From Gluconobacter frateurii (GTDB lineage Bacteria > Pseudomonadota > Alphaproteobacteria > Acetobacterales > Acetobacteraceae), in the NCBI RefSeq assembly GCF_002723955.1, contig NZ_BEWN01000002.1:62001-126000 (forward strand): a stretch of 64,000 nt of DNA. Direction: 5' to 3'. The position numbers were made by a program, and so were the translations under genes. Shown here piece after piece: positions 40,331 through 49,529 of this stretch. The notes beneath the pieces were generated by a model. The model saw only the letters and a list, made by a program, of their open reading frames with translations. It ran no database searches and was not told the DNA's origin. Position 1 is the first letter of the stretch, and every line of letters starts with the position of its first letter.

Positions 40331-41860
40331 ATGAAGACTTATGCCGAGACGGATATTCTGGACGTCATTGTTATTGGAAGTGGTGCAGGCGGAGCGCCTC
40401 TGGCCGCACGTCTCGCCCAGGCCGGCAAAAGCGTTCTTGTGCTGGAAGCCGGTCCGAAATTTACGCCCGCGCACTATACATCTGACGAAATCGAAGCACG
40501 CGAAATCTACTGGCTTAACGAACGTCTCTCTGGTGGCCGCAATCCTCAGCCCTTCGGCGGCAACAATAGCGGAACCGGTGTCGGCGGATCACTCCTGCAC
40601 TACGGTGCCTTCCTCCCCCGCCCTGACGCGCGCGATTTTCAGCTTCACACCGAGACCGGTCGCAGCGTGGACTGGCCTTTCCGGTATGAAGAACTGCTTC
40701 CCTACATTGAGGAAGTAGAAGCTTTCATCGGAGTCTCTGGACCAGCCCAGTATCCATGGGACTCCTCGCGGCAGTACGCCTATGCGCCGCCGCCAGCCAA
40801 TCCCGCAGCCATAAAAATGCGGGAAGCCTGTGATGCGGTCGGCCTTCGCCATGCTGACGGCCCGACCGCATTGATTACACGCTCCTTCAATCAGCCTCAT
40901 TTTGGCGAACGAAAGGGCTGTGTCAGTTGCGGGGCCTGCCATCAGGGATGCCGGAACGGGGCCAAGTCAGGCACTGATAACACGTGGCTTCCATTAGCTG
41001 TTGCCTATGGCGCCGAAATCCGGCCGGGGTGTTTTGTTCATACCATTGAGACGGATCAGGCAGGTCGCGTCACAGGCGTGGTCTACAAGCAGAACGGTCA
41101 GGATATCCGTCAACGGTGTGAGAAACTGGTTCTGTCCGCCGGCGCTGTCGAAACTGCCCGTCTTCTTTTGCATAATGGGCTCGCCAACAGCTCAGGGCAG
41201 GTTGGGGAAAATTACATGACCCATATCTCAACCCAGATCTGGGGCGAGATTGACCAGGAAGTCCGTCCCAACCGTGGCTACCCCTCCCTGACGATCACCG
41301 AAGACATGATGCGTCCGAAAGATGCGGATTTTGCTGGCGGTTATCTGATCCAGTCCCTTGGCATGATGCCCCTTACCTGGGCCTCGAACATCGCACGCGG
41401 TTCCACACGTCGTGGGGCAGATTTGGTCCGGACTCTTGCGGGATATAATCGCAGCATTGGCATGGGAATTCACGGAGACTGTATGCCCAGCCCCGAGAAC
41501 CGCGTTGTGTTGTCGGACGAAAAAGACAGCTTCGGCATCCCGAAGCCCCTCATTACCCACAGCTACGGTCCTAACGAACTCGCCATGCATGCGCATGCTT
41601 CCCGCCTGTTGACCCGGATGTGGCAAGCCATTGGCGCCCGGGACCTTCGCATTCTGGATCGGGCTGCCCATATGATGGGCACGGCGCGCATGGGGAAAGA
41701 TTCCGGCTCCGCTGTTGTCACCCCTTACGGGCAGAGCTTTGACATCGACAATCTGTGGATCAGCGATCACTCCACATTCCCAAGCGCCACCGCTGCCAAT
41801 CCGGCTCTCACAATCATGGCCCTCTCCCTACGCACTGCGGATGCCATGCTGACCCATTGA
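40331..41860 (+). CDS. GMC oxidoreductase, FAD dehydrogenase catalytic subunit
   Basis: 509 residues. FAD fold VIVIGSGAGGAPLAARLAQAGKSVLVLEAGP, GMC signature GGNNSGTGVGGSLLHYGAF, a Cys cluster CVSCGACHQGCRNGAKSG near residue 200, and the C-terminal active site AHMMGTARMG and SDHSTFPSATAANPALTIMALSLR. The Cys run resembles the iron-sulfur segment of FAD glucose dehydrogenases. No signal peptide is seen on either subunit and no cytochrome subunit follows, so substrate and electron acceptor are unknown; an alcohol, aldehyde or polyol is likely. Confidence 0.85.
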   Translation: MKTYAETDILDVIVIGSGAGGAPLAARLAQAGKSVLVLEAGPKFTPAHYTSDEIEAREIYWLNERLSGGRNPQPFGGNNSGTGVGGSLLHYGAFLPRPDARDFQLHTETGRSVDWPFRYEELLPYIEEVEAFIGVSGPAQYPWDSSRQYAYAPPPANPAAIKMREACDAVGLRHADGPTALITRSFNQPHFGERKGCVSCGACHQGCRNGAKSGTDNTWLPLAVAYGAEIRPGCFVHTIETDQAGRVTGVVYKQNGQDIRQRCEKLVLSAGAVETARLLLHNGLANSSGQVGENYMTHISTQIWGEIDQEVRPNRGYPSLTITEDMMRPKDADFAGGYLIQSLGMMPLTWASNIARGSTRRGADLVRTLAGYNRSIGMGIHGDCMPSPENRVVLSDEKDSFGIPKPLITHSYGPNELAMHAHASRLLTRMWQAIGARDLRILDRAAHMMGTARMGKDSGSAVVTPYGQSFDIDNLWISDHSTFPSATAANPALTIMALSLRTADAMLTH

Positions 41861-41895
41861 TCTATATCAAAGTCACGTCACCAAGCGCGTGAGGC

Positions 41896-41925
41896 TTGAC
41901 ACTCCTTTGCGCGCTCCGGTAATTC
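41896..41925 (+). promoter_or_regulatory. Probable promoter of rho
   Basis: TTGACA, 18-base spacer, TAATTC, leaving a leader of about 180 bases before the rho ATG. Rho is known in E. coli to limit itself through a long leader; the C-rich stretch near 42052 would suit that. Confidence 0.45.
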
Positions 41926-42109
41926 AGCTGTGACTTCCTGGTGGTTATCAGCCGCCCGGTCTCCTTTCCTAACCGGATGACGTTTGCTTCCGATGCCACG
42001 CCCTGAAAGGCGCCTGACGTCCGGAGCCTCTGTTCTGATCATTCTGTATCAGGCAGGCACATCCTTCCCCCATAAGGTTTGCCCCAAGGGCACATAAGGC
42101 GCGTTTTTC

Positions 42110-43411
42110 ATGCATCTCGCCGAACTCAAGAAAAAATCTCCGGCCGATCTGCTGGCTTATGCAGAGGAACTGGAGATCGAGAACGTCTCGTCCATGCGCA
42201 AGCAGGACATCATGTTTGCTATCCTCAAAACCCTCGCCGAGCGCGATCAGGCCATCTATGGCGAGGGAACGCTGGAAATCCTGCCGGACGGTTTCGGCTT
42301 CCTGCGTAGCCCGGAAGCCAATTATCTTCCCGGCCCGGACGACATCTACATTTCCCCGACGCAGGTCCGCCGTTTCGGTCTGCGCCCCGGTGATACGGTT
42401 GAAGGCCAGATCCGCGCCCCGCGCGATGGCGAGCGTTATTTCGCGCTCCTCAAGGTCAACACCATCAACTTCGAAGACCCGGACGTTGTCCGGACGCGTA
42501 TCAACTTCGATAACCTGACGCCGCTCTACCCTGAGCGTCGCCTGAAGATGGAAGTTGAACAGTCCGAACCTGCTGTTTCCGACACCTCTCCCCGCAGCAA
42601 GGGCAAGAAAGACCAGCGCGACTATACGCCGCGCGTCATCGATCTTGTCACGCCGATCGGCATGGGCCAGCGCGCCCTGATCGTCGCTCCGCCGCGTACG
42701 GGTAAAACCGTGATGCTCCAGAGCATCGCAGCCTCTATTTCCGCAAACCATCCGGAAGTCTTCCTGATCGTTCTTCTGATCGACGAACGCCCGGAAGAAG
42801 TGACGGACATGGCCCGTTCGGTGCGCGGTGAAGTCGTTTCCTCCACCTTCGATGAACCGGCAACACGCCATGTGCAGGTGACGGAAATGGTTCTCGAAAA
42901 GGCGAAGCGCCTCGTCGAACACAAGCGTGACGTCGTGATCCTTCTGGATTCCATCACCCGTCTGGCTCGTGCCTACAACACCGTTGTGCCGTCATCCGGC
43001 AAGGTGCTGACCGGCGGTGTGGACGCTAACGCCCTGCAGCGTCCAAAGCGCTTCTTCGGTGCAGCCCGTAACATCGAAGAAGGTGGCTCGCTCACCATCA
43101 TCGCCACCGCGCTGATCGATACCGGTTCGCGTATGGACGAAGTGATTTTCGAAGAGTTCAAGGGCACCGGTAACGCCGAACTCATCCTGGATCGCAAGCT
43201 GGCTGACAAGCGTACCTTCCCTGCTATCGACATCACCAAGTCGGGCACGCGTAAGGAAGAACTTCTTGTTGACCGCGCCGAGCTGTCCAAGATGTGGGTT
43301 CTGCGTCGTATCCTCGCGCCGATGGGCACGATGGATGCCATGGACTTCCTGCTGGACAAACTGAAGTACAGCAAATCCAACCACGACTTCTTTGAAGCCA
43401 TGAATAATTAA
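42110..43411 (+). CDS. rho: Transcription termination factor Rho
   Basis: 433 residues, hexameric RNA helicase. N-terminal [20 protein letters not shown], the cold-shock-like RNA domain ([32 protein letters not shown]), Walker [15 protein letters not shown], Walker B region [17 protein letters not shown], and the Q and R loops [16 protein letters not shown]. Normal length. In many alphaproteobacteria rho directly precedes mnmE; here ogt and adhA-adhB separate them. Confidence 0.97.
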   Translation: MHLAELKKKSPADLLAYAEELEIENVSSMRKQDIMFAILKTLAERDQAIYGEGTLEILPDGFGFLRSPEANYLPGPDDIYISPTQVRRFGLRPGDTVEGQIRAPRDGERYFALLKVNTINFEDPDVVRTRINFDNLTPLYPERRLKMEVEQSEPAVSDTSPRSKGKKDQRDYTPRVIDLVTPIGMGQRALIVAPPRTGKTVMLQSIAASISANHPEVFLIVLLIDERPEEVTDMARSVRGEVVSSTFDEPATRHVQVTEMVLEKAKRLVEHKRDVVILLDSITRLARAYNTVVPSSGKVLTGGVDANALQRPKRFFGAARNIEEGGSLTIIATALIDTGSRMDEVIFEEFKGTGNAELILDRKLADKRTFPAIDITKSGTRKEELLVDRAELSKMWVLRRILAPMGTMDAMDFLLDKLKYSKSNHDFFEAMNN

Positions 43412-43430
43412 TCGTATTCTGGTTCATGCA

Positions 43431-43464
43431 ATAAAAAAGGGGAGCTTCCGCTCCCCTTTTTTAT
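43431..43464. terminator. Bidirectional terminator between rho and ogt
   Basis: ATAAAAAAGGGGAGC, loop TTCC, GCTCCCCTTTTTTAT; a 15-bp perfect inverted repeat with A and T runs, serving both converging genes. Confidence 0.93.
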
Positions 43465-43472
43465 TGCCGTTT

Positions 43473-43958
43473 TCAGTCACCTTTTTCGAGATCAAGAAGG
43501 ATTTTCTTGTCTTCAACACCATTCAACCCGGAATAGCTACCTAGCCCGGTTGCCCCTACGACACGATGACAAGGGATGAGAACCGGAATTGGATTGGCCC
43601 CCATAGCCCCACCGATAGACCGTGCCGAGCCACCGGCCTGAGCAGCGATCTCAGCGTAGGTCCGGGTTTCTCCATAGGGGATTTCCAGAATGGCTTTCCA
43701 GATTTTCTGGCGGTAAGGCGTTCCATAAGGCAAGAACGGAAGCTCGCTGAAATCGACCCTTTCCCCGTCAAAATACTTCTCGAGCAGGTCTCGGACTTTT
43801 ATCAACAGGGGCGTCTCTTCCTGATCGCGCCCCCATCCCCAATCGAGAGCAACAATATGCCCGTCATCTTCACTGATGGTCAGGGCTCCGAGGGGGGAAT
43901 GACAGGAAAGCTGTGGCATACAGAGACGCTGCCCCATCCGTCGGAAAGCGTCAATCAT
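43473..43958 (-). CDS. ogt: Methylated-DNA--protein-cysteine methyltransferase
   Basis: 161 residues; repairs O6-methylguanine by suicide methyl transfer. Catalytic PIPVLIPCHRVVG supplies the Cys-His pair; the helix-turn-helix is TRTYAEIAAQAGGSARSIGGAMGANP. No Ada N-terminal domain. The start may instead be the internal ATG at 43919 (PQLSCHSPLG). Lies between rho and adhA. Confidence 0.9.
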   Translation of the reverse strand: MIDAFRRMGQRLCMPQLSCHSPLGALTISEDDGHIVALDWGWGRDQEETPLLIKVRDLLEKYFDGERVDFSELPFLPYGTPYRQKIWKAILEIPYGETRTYAEIAAQAGGSARSIGGAMGANPIPVLIPCHRVVGATGLGSYSGLNGVEDKKILLDLEKGD

Positions 43959-44383
43959 GCTTCCCTAAAAGAGTCCCCCAGAAAAAAGCGTATGCGTGTC
44001 ACGCATATGCCGGGAGGCCGGTATTCTCAAATAACATATGGGATCATTTTTGTATGATTTCCTGAAATATTACGCAATTTGTTGAGAAACTGCCATTTTC
44101 TGTGTCAAAACTGCGACAGAGAATAAAGCTGTTTGATTGTTAGTTATTAAGAACAATTCTCATCTAGTTAAGTCAGCGATTTTACGAGCATAATGCTCAC
44201 GGAAACGTCAGAGGCTCAGTTTTCTACAAACAATAAAATAAGGAGTAGTAAGTTCTCGTGATGCTGGTTTTCCAGACGACTTGAGAAACTGAGGGCACCT
44301 TGGACCCAAGAGGCGCTTATCAGGACTTGATTAGTCTGAATACCAGTAACAGGAACAGTCTTTGCAAAAAGGACAGTCGGATC
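43959..44383. other. Promoter and leader region of adhA
   Basis: 425 bases without a credible gene. It is AT-rich near 44090-44160, contains a 13-base palindrome GAGCATAATGCTC (44186-44198), and an AAGGAG (44243) followed by a short frame of about nine codons. A TTG at 44300 opens the adhA frame early but would bury the signal peptide. No promoter could be named with confidence. Confidence 0.45.
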
Positions 44384-46648
44384 ATGGTTTCTGGTCTACT
44401 GACGCCGATCAACATTACGAAGAAGCGCCTTCTGGGCTGCGCTGCCGCTCTGGCATTCTGCGCCGCCTCTCCTGTCGCCCTAGCCGAGGACACAGGGACC
44501 GCCATTACAAATGCCGACCAACATCCCGGTGACTGGATGAGCTATGGCCGGACCTATTCAGAGCAGCGCTACAGCCCGCTGGACCAGATCACCAAGGAAA
44601 ATGCCGGCAATCTGAAGCTGGCATGGCACTATGATCTGGATACCAATCGTGGGCAGGAAGGCACACCGCTGATCGTTGATGGCGTCATGTACGCCACCAC
44701 CAACTGGAGCAAGATGAAAGCTCTGGATGCGGCAACGGGCAAACTGCTGTGGTCCTATGACCCAAAGGTTCCGGGCAACATTGCTGACCGTGGCTGCTGC
44801 GACACGGTCAGCCGTGGCGCCGCCTACTGGAACGGCAAGGTCTATTTCGGCACGTTTGACGGTCGTCTGATCGCCCTGGATGCCAAAACCGGCAAGCTGG
44901 TCTGGAGCGTCTACACCATCCCGAAGGAAGCTCAGCTGGGCCACCAGCGCTCCTATACCGTGGATGGCGCCCCCCGTATTGCCAAGGGCAAGGTCCTGAT
45001 CGGCAACGGTGGTGCAGAGTTCGGTGCTCGTGGCTTCGTGTCCGCCTTTGATGCTGAGACCGGCAAGCTGGACTGGCGCTTCTTTACGGTGCCGAACCCC
45101 GACAACAAGCCCGATGGAGCCGCTTCGGACGACATTCTGATGTCCAAGGCTTATCCGACCTGGGGCAAGAACGGTGCCTGGAAACAGCAGGGCGGCGGTG
45201 GAACCGTCTGGGATTCTCTCGTTTATGACCCTGTAACGGACCTCGTCTATCTGGCAGTCGGTAACGGTTCGCCATGGAACTACAAGTTCCGCTCTGAAGG
45301 AAAGGGTAACAACCTCTTCCTCGGCAGCATCGTGGCTATCAACCCTGATACCGGCAAATACGTCTGGCATTTCCAGGAAACGCCAATGGACCAGTGGGAT
45401 TATACCTCAGTCCAGCAGATCATGGCGCTCGACATGCCGATCAATGGCGAAATGCGCCATGTGCTCGTTCATGCACCAAAGAACGGCTTCTTCTACATCA
45501 TTGATGCCAAGAGCGGTAAGTTCATCACCGGCAAGCCCTATACCTACGAAAACTGGGCCACTGGTCTGGATCCGGTAACGGGCCGTCCAAACTATGTGCC
45601 TGATGCACTTTGGACTCTGACGGGTAAGCCATGGGTCGGTATTCCGGGTGAACTGGGTGGGCATAACTTTGCCGCCATGGCCTACAGCCCGAAGACGAAG
45701 CTGGTTTACATCCCCGCTCAGCAGATTCCACTCATGTATGACGGCCAGAAAGGCGGCTTCAAGGCATATCACGATGCCTGGAACCTTGGTCTCGACATGA
45801 ACAAGATCGGCCTTTTCGACGACAACGATCCCGCGCATGTCGCCGCAAAGAAGGACTTCCTGAAAGTTCTCAAAGGTTGGACAGTTGCCTGGGATCCGGA
45901 AAAGATGGAACCCGTCTTTACGATCAACCATAAGGGCCCGTGGAACGGCGGTATTCTGGCCACAGCTGGCAACGTAATCTTCCAGGGCCTCGCAAACGGC
46001 GAATTCCATGCCTACGATGCCACGAACGGGAATGACCTCTATTCCTTCCCGGCTCAGAGCGCCATCATCGCCCCTCCGGTGACATACATGGCCCACGGCA
46101 AGCAGTATGTTGCTGTGGAAGTGGGTTGGGGCGGTATCTATCCATTCCTGTATGGCGGGGTAGCCCGCACCTCCGGATGGACAGTCAATCATTCCCGCGT
46201 GATTGCCTTCTCGCTTGACGGCAAGGACAGCCTACCACCGAAGAACGAGCTGGGCTTCACGCCTGTCAAACCGGTTCCGACCTATGACGAAGCCCGTCAG
46301 AAGAACGGATACTTCCTGTATCAGACCTTCTGCTCAGCCTGCCATGGCGACAATGCGATCTCGGGTGGTGTGCTGCCTGATCTCCGCTGGTCTGGTGCCC
46401 CACGTGGCAAGGAAAGCTTCTACAAGCTTGTCGGTCGCGGTGCTTTGACGGCCTACGGCATGGACCGTTTCGACACTTCCATGACGCCTGACCAGATCGA
46501 GGACATCCGCAACTTCATCGTGAAGCGTGCCAACGAGTCCTACGATGATGAAGTGAAGGCTCGTCAGAATTCAACAGGCGTTCCGGGCGATCAGTTCCTC
46601 AATGTCCCGCAGTCCACGGCCGATATTCCGACCGCGGATCACCCCTGA
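44384..46648 (+). CDS. adhA: PQQ-dependent alcohol dehydrogenase, subunit I (quinohaemoprotein)
   Basis: 754 residues. Oxidises ethanol to acetaldehyde at the periplasmic face. Signal peptide VTKKRLL-like (ITKKRLLGCAAALAFCAAS...ALAED), eight-bladed PQQ propeller with the vicinal disulfide DRGCCDTVSRG and tryptophan-docking repeats such as GTFDGRLIALDAKTGKLVWSV, and a C-terminal cytochrome c domain with CSACHGD at about residue 650. Matches Gluconobacter oxydans AdhA closely from memory. Electrons pass to adhB and then ubiquinone. ATG 44384 is chosen over the TTG at 44300. Confidence 0.97.
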   Translation: MVSGLLTPINITKKRLLGCAAALAFCAASPVALAEDTGTAITNADQHPGDWMSYGRTYSEQRYSPLDQITKENAGNLKLAWHYDLDTNRGQEGTPLIVDGVMYATTNWSKMKALDAATGKLLWSYDPKVPGNIADRGCCDTVSRGAAYWNGKVYFGTFDGRLIALDAKTGKLVWSVYTIPKEAQLGHQRSYTVDGAPRIAKGKVLIGNGGAEFGARGFVSAFDAETGKLDWRFFTVPNPDNKPDGAASDDILMSKAYPTWGKNGAWKQQGGGGTVWDSLVYDPVTDLVYLAVGNGSPWNYKFRSEGKGNNLFLGSIVAINPDTGKYVWHFQETPMDQWDYTSVQQIMALDMPINGEMRHVLVHAPKNGFFYIIDAKSGKFITGKPYTYENWATGLDPVTGRPNYVPDALWTLTGKPWVGIPGELGGHNFAAMAYSPKTKLVYIPAQQIPLMYDGQKGGFKAYHDAWNLGLDMNKIGLFDDNDPAHVAAKKDFLKVLKGWTVAWDPEKMEPVFTINHKGPWNGGILATAGNVIFQGLANGEFHAYDATNGNDLYSFPAQSAIIAPPVTYMAHGKQYVAVEVGWGGIYPFLYGGVARTSGWTVNHSRVIAFSLDGKDSLPPKNELGFTPVKPVPTYDEARQKNGYFLYQTFCSACHGDNAISGGVLPDLRWSGAPRGKESFYKLVGRGALTAYGMDRFDTSMTPDQIEDIRNFIVKRANESYDDEVKARQNSTGVPGDQFLNVPQSTADIPTADHP

Positions 46649-46678
46649 GGCAGCGGTACGTATCAAGGAGCACGTGAC

Positions 46679-48115
46679 ATGCTGAACGCATTAACTCGGG
46701 ACAGACTGGTATCTGAGATGAAACAGGGATGGAAACTCGCGGCCGCAATTGGCCTAATGGCAGTGTCTTTTGGCGCTGCCCATGCCCAGGACGCTGACGA
46801 CGCTCTGATCAAGCGCGGAGCTTACGTGGCCCGTCTGTCTGACTGCGTAGCCTGCCATACAGCGCTACATGGTCAGCCTTTTGCTGGCGGTCTGGAGATC
46901 AAGAGCCCGATCGGCACGATCTACTCCACCAACATCACGCCAGACCCGAAATACGGGATTGGCAGCTACACGCTTGAAGATTTCACGAAGGCGATCCGCA
47001 AGGGTATCCGTAAGGACGGCGCGACGGTTTATCCGGCCATGCCGTATCCTGAGTTTGCCCGTCTGTCTGATGACGACATCAAGGCCATGTACGCCTTCTT
47101 CATGCATGGCGTGAAGCCAGTCGCCCTTCAGAACAAGCAGCCGGACATCTCCTGGCCGATGAACATGCGCTGGCCGCTGGCCATCTGGCGCGCCATGTTT
47201 GTTCCAACCGTTACACCTGGTCTCGACAAGAGCATTTCCGATCCGGAAGTGGCCCGTGGTGAATACCTCGTGAACGGCCCAGGCCATTGTGGCGAATGTC
47301 ATACGCCTCGTGGCATGGCCATGCAGGTCAAGGGTTATACGGCCAAGGACGGCAATGCTTACCTCTCCGGTGGGGCACCAATCGACAACTGGATTGCTCC
47401 AAGCCTGCGCAGCAACAGTGACACAGGTCTGGGTCGCTGGTCGGAAGATGACATTGCCGAATTCCTGAAGAGCGGCCGTATCGACCATTCTGCCGTCTTC
47501 GGTGGTATGGCTGACGTGGTGGCCTACAGCACACAGCATTGGAGCGACGACGACCTGCACGCAACAGCCAAGTACCTGAAGAGCATGCCGGTCGTTCCGG
47601 AAGGCAAGAACTTTGGTCAGGATGACGGCAAGGCCACAGCCCTGCTCGAGGCTGGCGGCAAGGGCGACGCGGGTGCAGAAGTTTACCTGCACAACTGCGC
47701 CATCTGCCATATGAACGATGGTACCGGTGTCAACCGTATGTTCCCGCCTCTGGCTGGCAACCCTGTTGTCATTACCGACAATGCAACTTCGATGGCCAAC
47801 ATCGTGACCTTTGGCGGCATTCTGCCTCCAACGAACACGGCCCCATCTGCTGTTGCCATGCCGGGCTTCCGCGATCACCTGTCTGACCAGCAGATCGCAG
47901 ATGCCGTCAACTTCATGCGTAAGAGCTGGGGCAACCAGGCTCCGGGCACACTGTCTGCAGCAGACATCCGCAAGCTCCGCACAACGGGCGCTCCGGTTTC
48001 CACAGCAGGCTGGAACGTCTCTTCCAAGGGTTGGATGGCGTACATGCCGCAGCCTTATGGCGAAGGTTGGACCTTCTCCCCGCAGACCCATACAGGTGTG
48101 GACGAAGCTCAATAA
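46679..48115 (+). CDS. adhB: Alcohol dehydrogenase cytochrome c subunit II
   Basis: 478 residues. Signal peptide after a polar start (MKQGWKLAAAIGLMAVSF...AHAQD), then three heme sites: CVACH near residue 56, CGECH near 204 and CAICH near 340. Passes electrons from AdhA to ubiquinone; the C-terminus ends with the amphipathic membrane-docking part. Almost identical to G. oxydans AdhB as remembered. Starts 30 bases after adhA. The third subunit (adhS) is not here, as in G. oxydans where it lies elsewhere. Confidence 0.97.
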   Translation: MLNALTRDRLVSEMKQGWKLAAAIGLMAVSFGAAHAQDADDALIKRGAYVARLSDCVACHTALHGQPFAGGLEIKSPIGTIYSTNITPDPKYGIGSYTLEDFTKAIRKGIRKDGATVYPAMPYPEFARLSDDDIKAMYAFFMHGVKPVALQNKQPDISWPMNMRWPLAIWRAMFVPTVTPGLDKSISDPEVARGEYLVNGPGHCGECHTPRGMAMQVKGYTAKDGNAYLSGGAPIDNWIAPSLRSNSDTGLGRWSEDDIAEFLKSGRIDHSAVFGGMADVVAYSTQHWSDDDLHATAKYLKSMPVVPEGKNFGQDDGKATALLEAGGKGDAGAEVYLHNCAICHMNDGTGVNRMFPPLAGNPVVITDNATSMANIVTFGGILPPTNTAPSAVAMPGFRDHLSDQQIADAVNFMRKSWGNQAPGTLSAADIRKLRTTGAPVSTAGWNVSSKGWMAYMPQPYGEGWTFSPQTHTGVDEAQ

Positions 48116-48144
48116 GCTTCTCTTAACCGTATCAGTCTGAACAG

Positions 48145-48180
48145 AAACGGGCGGCTCGGTAACGGGTCGCCCGTTTTCTT
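48145..48180 (+). terminator. Terminator of adhA-adhB
   Basis: AAACGGGCG and CGCCCGTTT with a 14-base loop, followed by TTCTTTT, 30 bases after the adhB stop. Confidence 0.8.
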
Positions 48181-48230
48181 TTATGCACAGGCCAATTTCA
48201 CATCACAGCATCCTGCATTACATAAGGGGC

Positions 48231-49526
48231 ATGAGCCCCTTTTCTTCTTCAACGTCCCAGGTCATTTTTGCTGTGGCTACAGGTGCCGGCCGCGCGGCTA
48301 TTGCCATTATGCGCGCCAGCGGACCAGGAAGCGCGAATGTTCTCCAAAGCCTCTGTGGCTCCCTGCCAGAACCTCGACGCGCCAGTCTGCGCAATCTTCG
48401 CCATCAGGGCGAGGTGCTTGATCATGCCGTAGTTCTCTGGCTGCCCGGTCCAAAGTCCTATACGGGGGAAGACGGGTTTGAACTCCACCTTCACGCCGGA
48501 CCAGCCGTTATTGCGCGCGTTGCGGATGCGCTGACTGATCTGGGCGCACGTCCTGCGGAACCGGGAGAGTTTACAAAACGCGCCGTGCAGAAAGGTCGTC
48601 TGGATCTTCTACAAGCTGAAGCCATTGCCGATCTGGTCGATTCCGAGACGGAAAGCCAGCGCAAACAGGCGCTTCAACAGGCAGACGGCGCACTCAGCCG
48701 GCTATATGATGGTTGGGCACAACGGCTGCGGCTTGTGCTTGCCCACCAGGAAGCGCTGATTGATTTCCCGGATGAAGACCTTCCGCCCGAAGTTGAAGAG
48801 ACTCTTCTGGCTGAAATGTCTGCCTTGCATCGCGAAATGTCCGCTCACTTGCAGGACAATCGCGGCGAGCTGATGCGACAGGGTCTGACAGTCGTCATCG
48901 CGGGATCTCCGAATGTCGGAAAATCAAGCCTTCTCAATGCCTTATCTGGTTATGATGCAGCAATCGTCACGCATCGCGCAGGAACAACGCGAGACGCCAT
49001 TGCCGTTGACTGGGTTTTGAATGGTGTCCGCCTTCGCCTGATCGACACAGCCGGCCTTCGTGAGACAGAGGATGAAATCGAGGCCGAAGGCATTCGCCGG
49101 GCCTTGTTTCACGTGAAACAGGCAGACGTCATCCTGCATCTGATTGGGCCAGACGAAACTGCGGACGCCCTGTCTGACAATGAAATTGCGGTTCGTACGA
49201 AAATCGACATCGCATCTGCCCCGCCGAACATGCTAGGCATCAGCACCCAGACAGGTGACGGGTTGTCGGCACTTCGGTCCGTACTGACTGAACGTGTATC
49301 GGCGCTGACCGCTAGTGCCGGTGCACCGCCTCTGACCCGGGCACGCCATCGTGCAGGTATTCAGGAAGCCGTCACTCATCTGGACCGCGCCCAGACTGCC
49401 ACATGGCCTGAACTGCGCGGCGAGGAGCTTCGCTTGTCCATGCAGGCTCTGGGGCGTCTGACAGGACGTGTTGATGTTGAATCCCTGCTCGATGCAATCT
49501 TCGGGCAGTTCTGTATCGGGAAGTAG
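48231..49526 (+). CDS. mnmE: tRNA modification GTPase MnmE
   Basis: 431 residues; with MnmG modifies uridine 34 in tRNAs. N-terminal folate-binding domain ([20 protein letters not shown]), helical domain, inserted G domain with P-loop [15 protein letters not shown] and [17 protein letters not shown], and the C-terminal FCIGK with the catalytic Cys. The internal sequence TGTTTCACGTGAAACA is a consensus parS site. ATG 48231 follows AAGGGGC; the longer frame is rejected. Confidence 0.95.
   Translation: MSPFSSSTSQVIFAVATGAGRAAIAIMRASGPGSANVLQSLCGSLPEPRRASLRNLRHQGEVLDHAVVLWLPGPKSYTGEDGFELHLHAGPAVIARVADALTDLGARPAEPGEFTKRAVQKGRLDLLQAEAIADLVDSETESQRKQALQQADGALSRLYDGWAQRLRLVLAHQEALIDFPDEDLPPEVEETLLAEMSALHREMSAHLQDNRGELMRQGLTVVIAGSPNVGKSSLLNALSGYDAAIVTHRAGTTRDAIAVDWVLNGVRLRLIDTAGLRETEDEIEAEGIRRALFHVKQADVILHLIGPDETADALSDNEIAVRTKIDIASAPPNMLGISTQTGDGLSALRSVLTERVSALTASAGAPPLTRARHRAGIQEAVTHLDRAQTATWPELRGEELRLSMQALGRLTGRVDVESLLDAIFGQFCIGK
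49105..49120. promoter_or_regulatory. parS consensus site inside mnmE
   Basis: TGTTTCACGTGAAACA, a perfect 16-base palindrome equal to the alphaproteobacterial parS consensus. It codes for Phe-His-Val-Lys-Gln in the MnmE G domain. parB starts 3.6 kb away. Confidence 0.85.
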
Positions 49527-49529
49527 GTT

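Noticed and set aside
44300-44383. Earlier adhA start at TTG 44300
   Set aside because: It would put 28 residues before a clear signal peptide; the ATG matches remembered G. oxydans AdhA.
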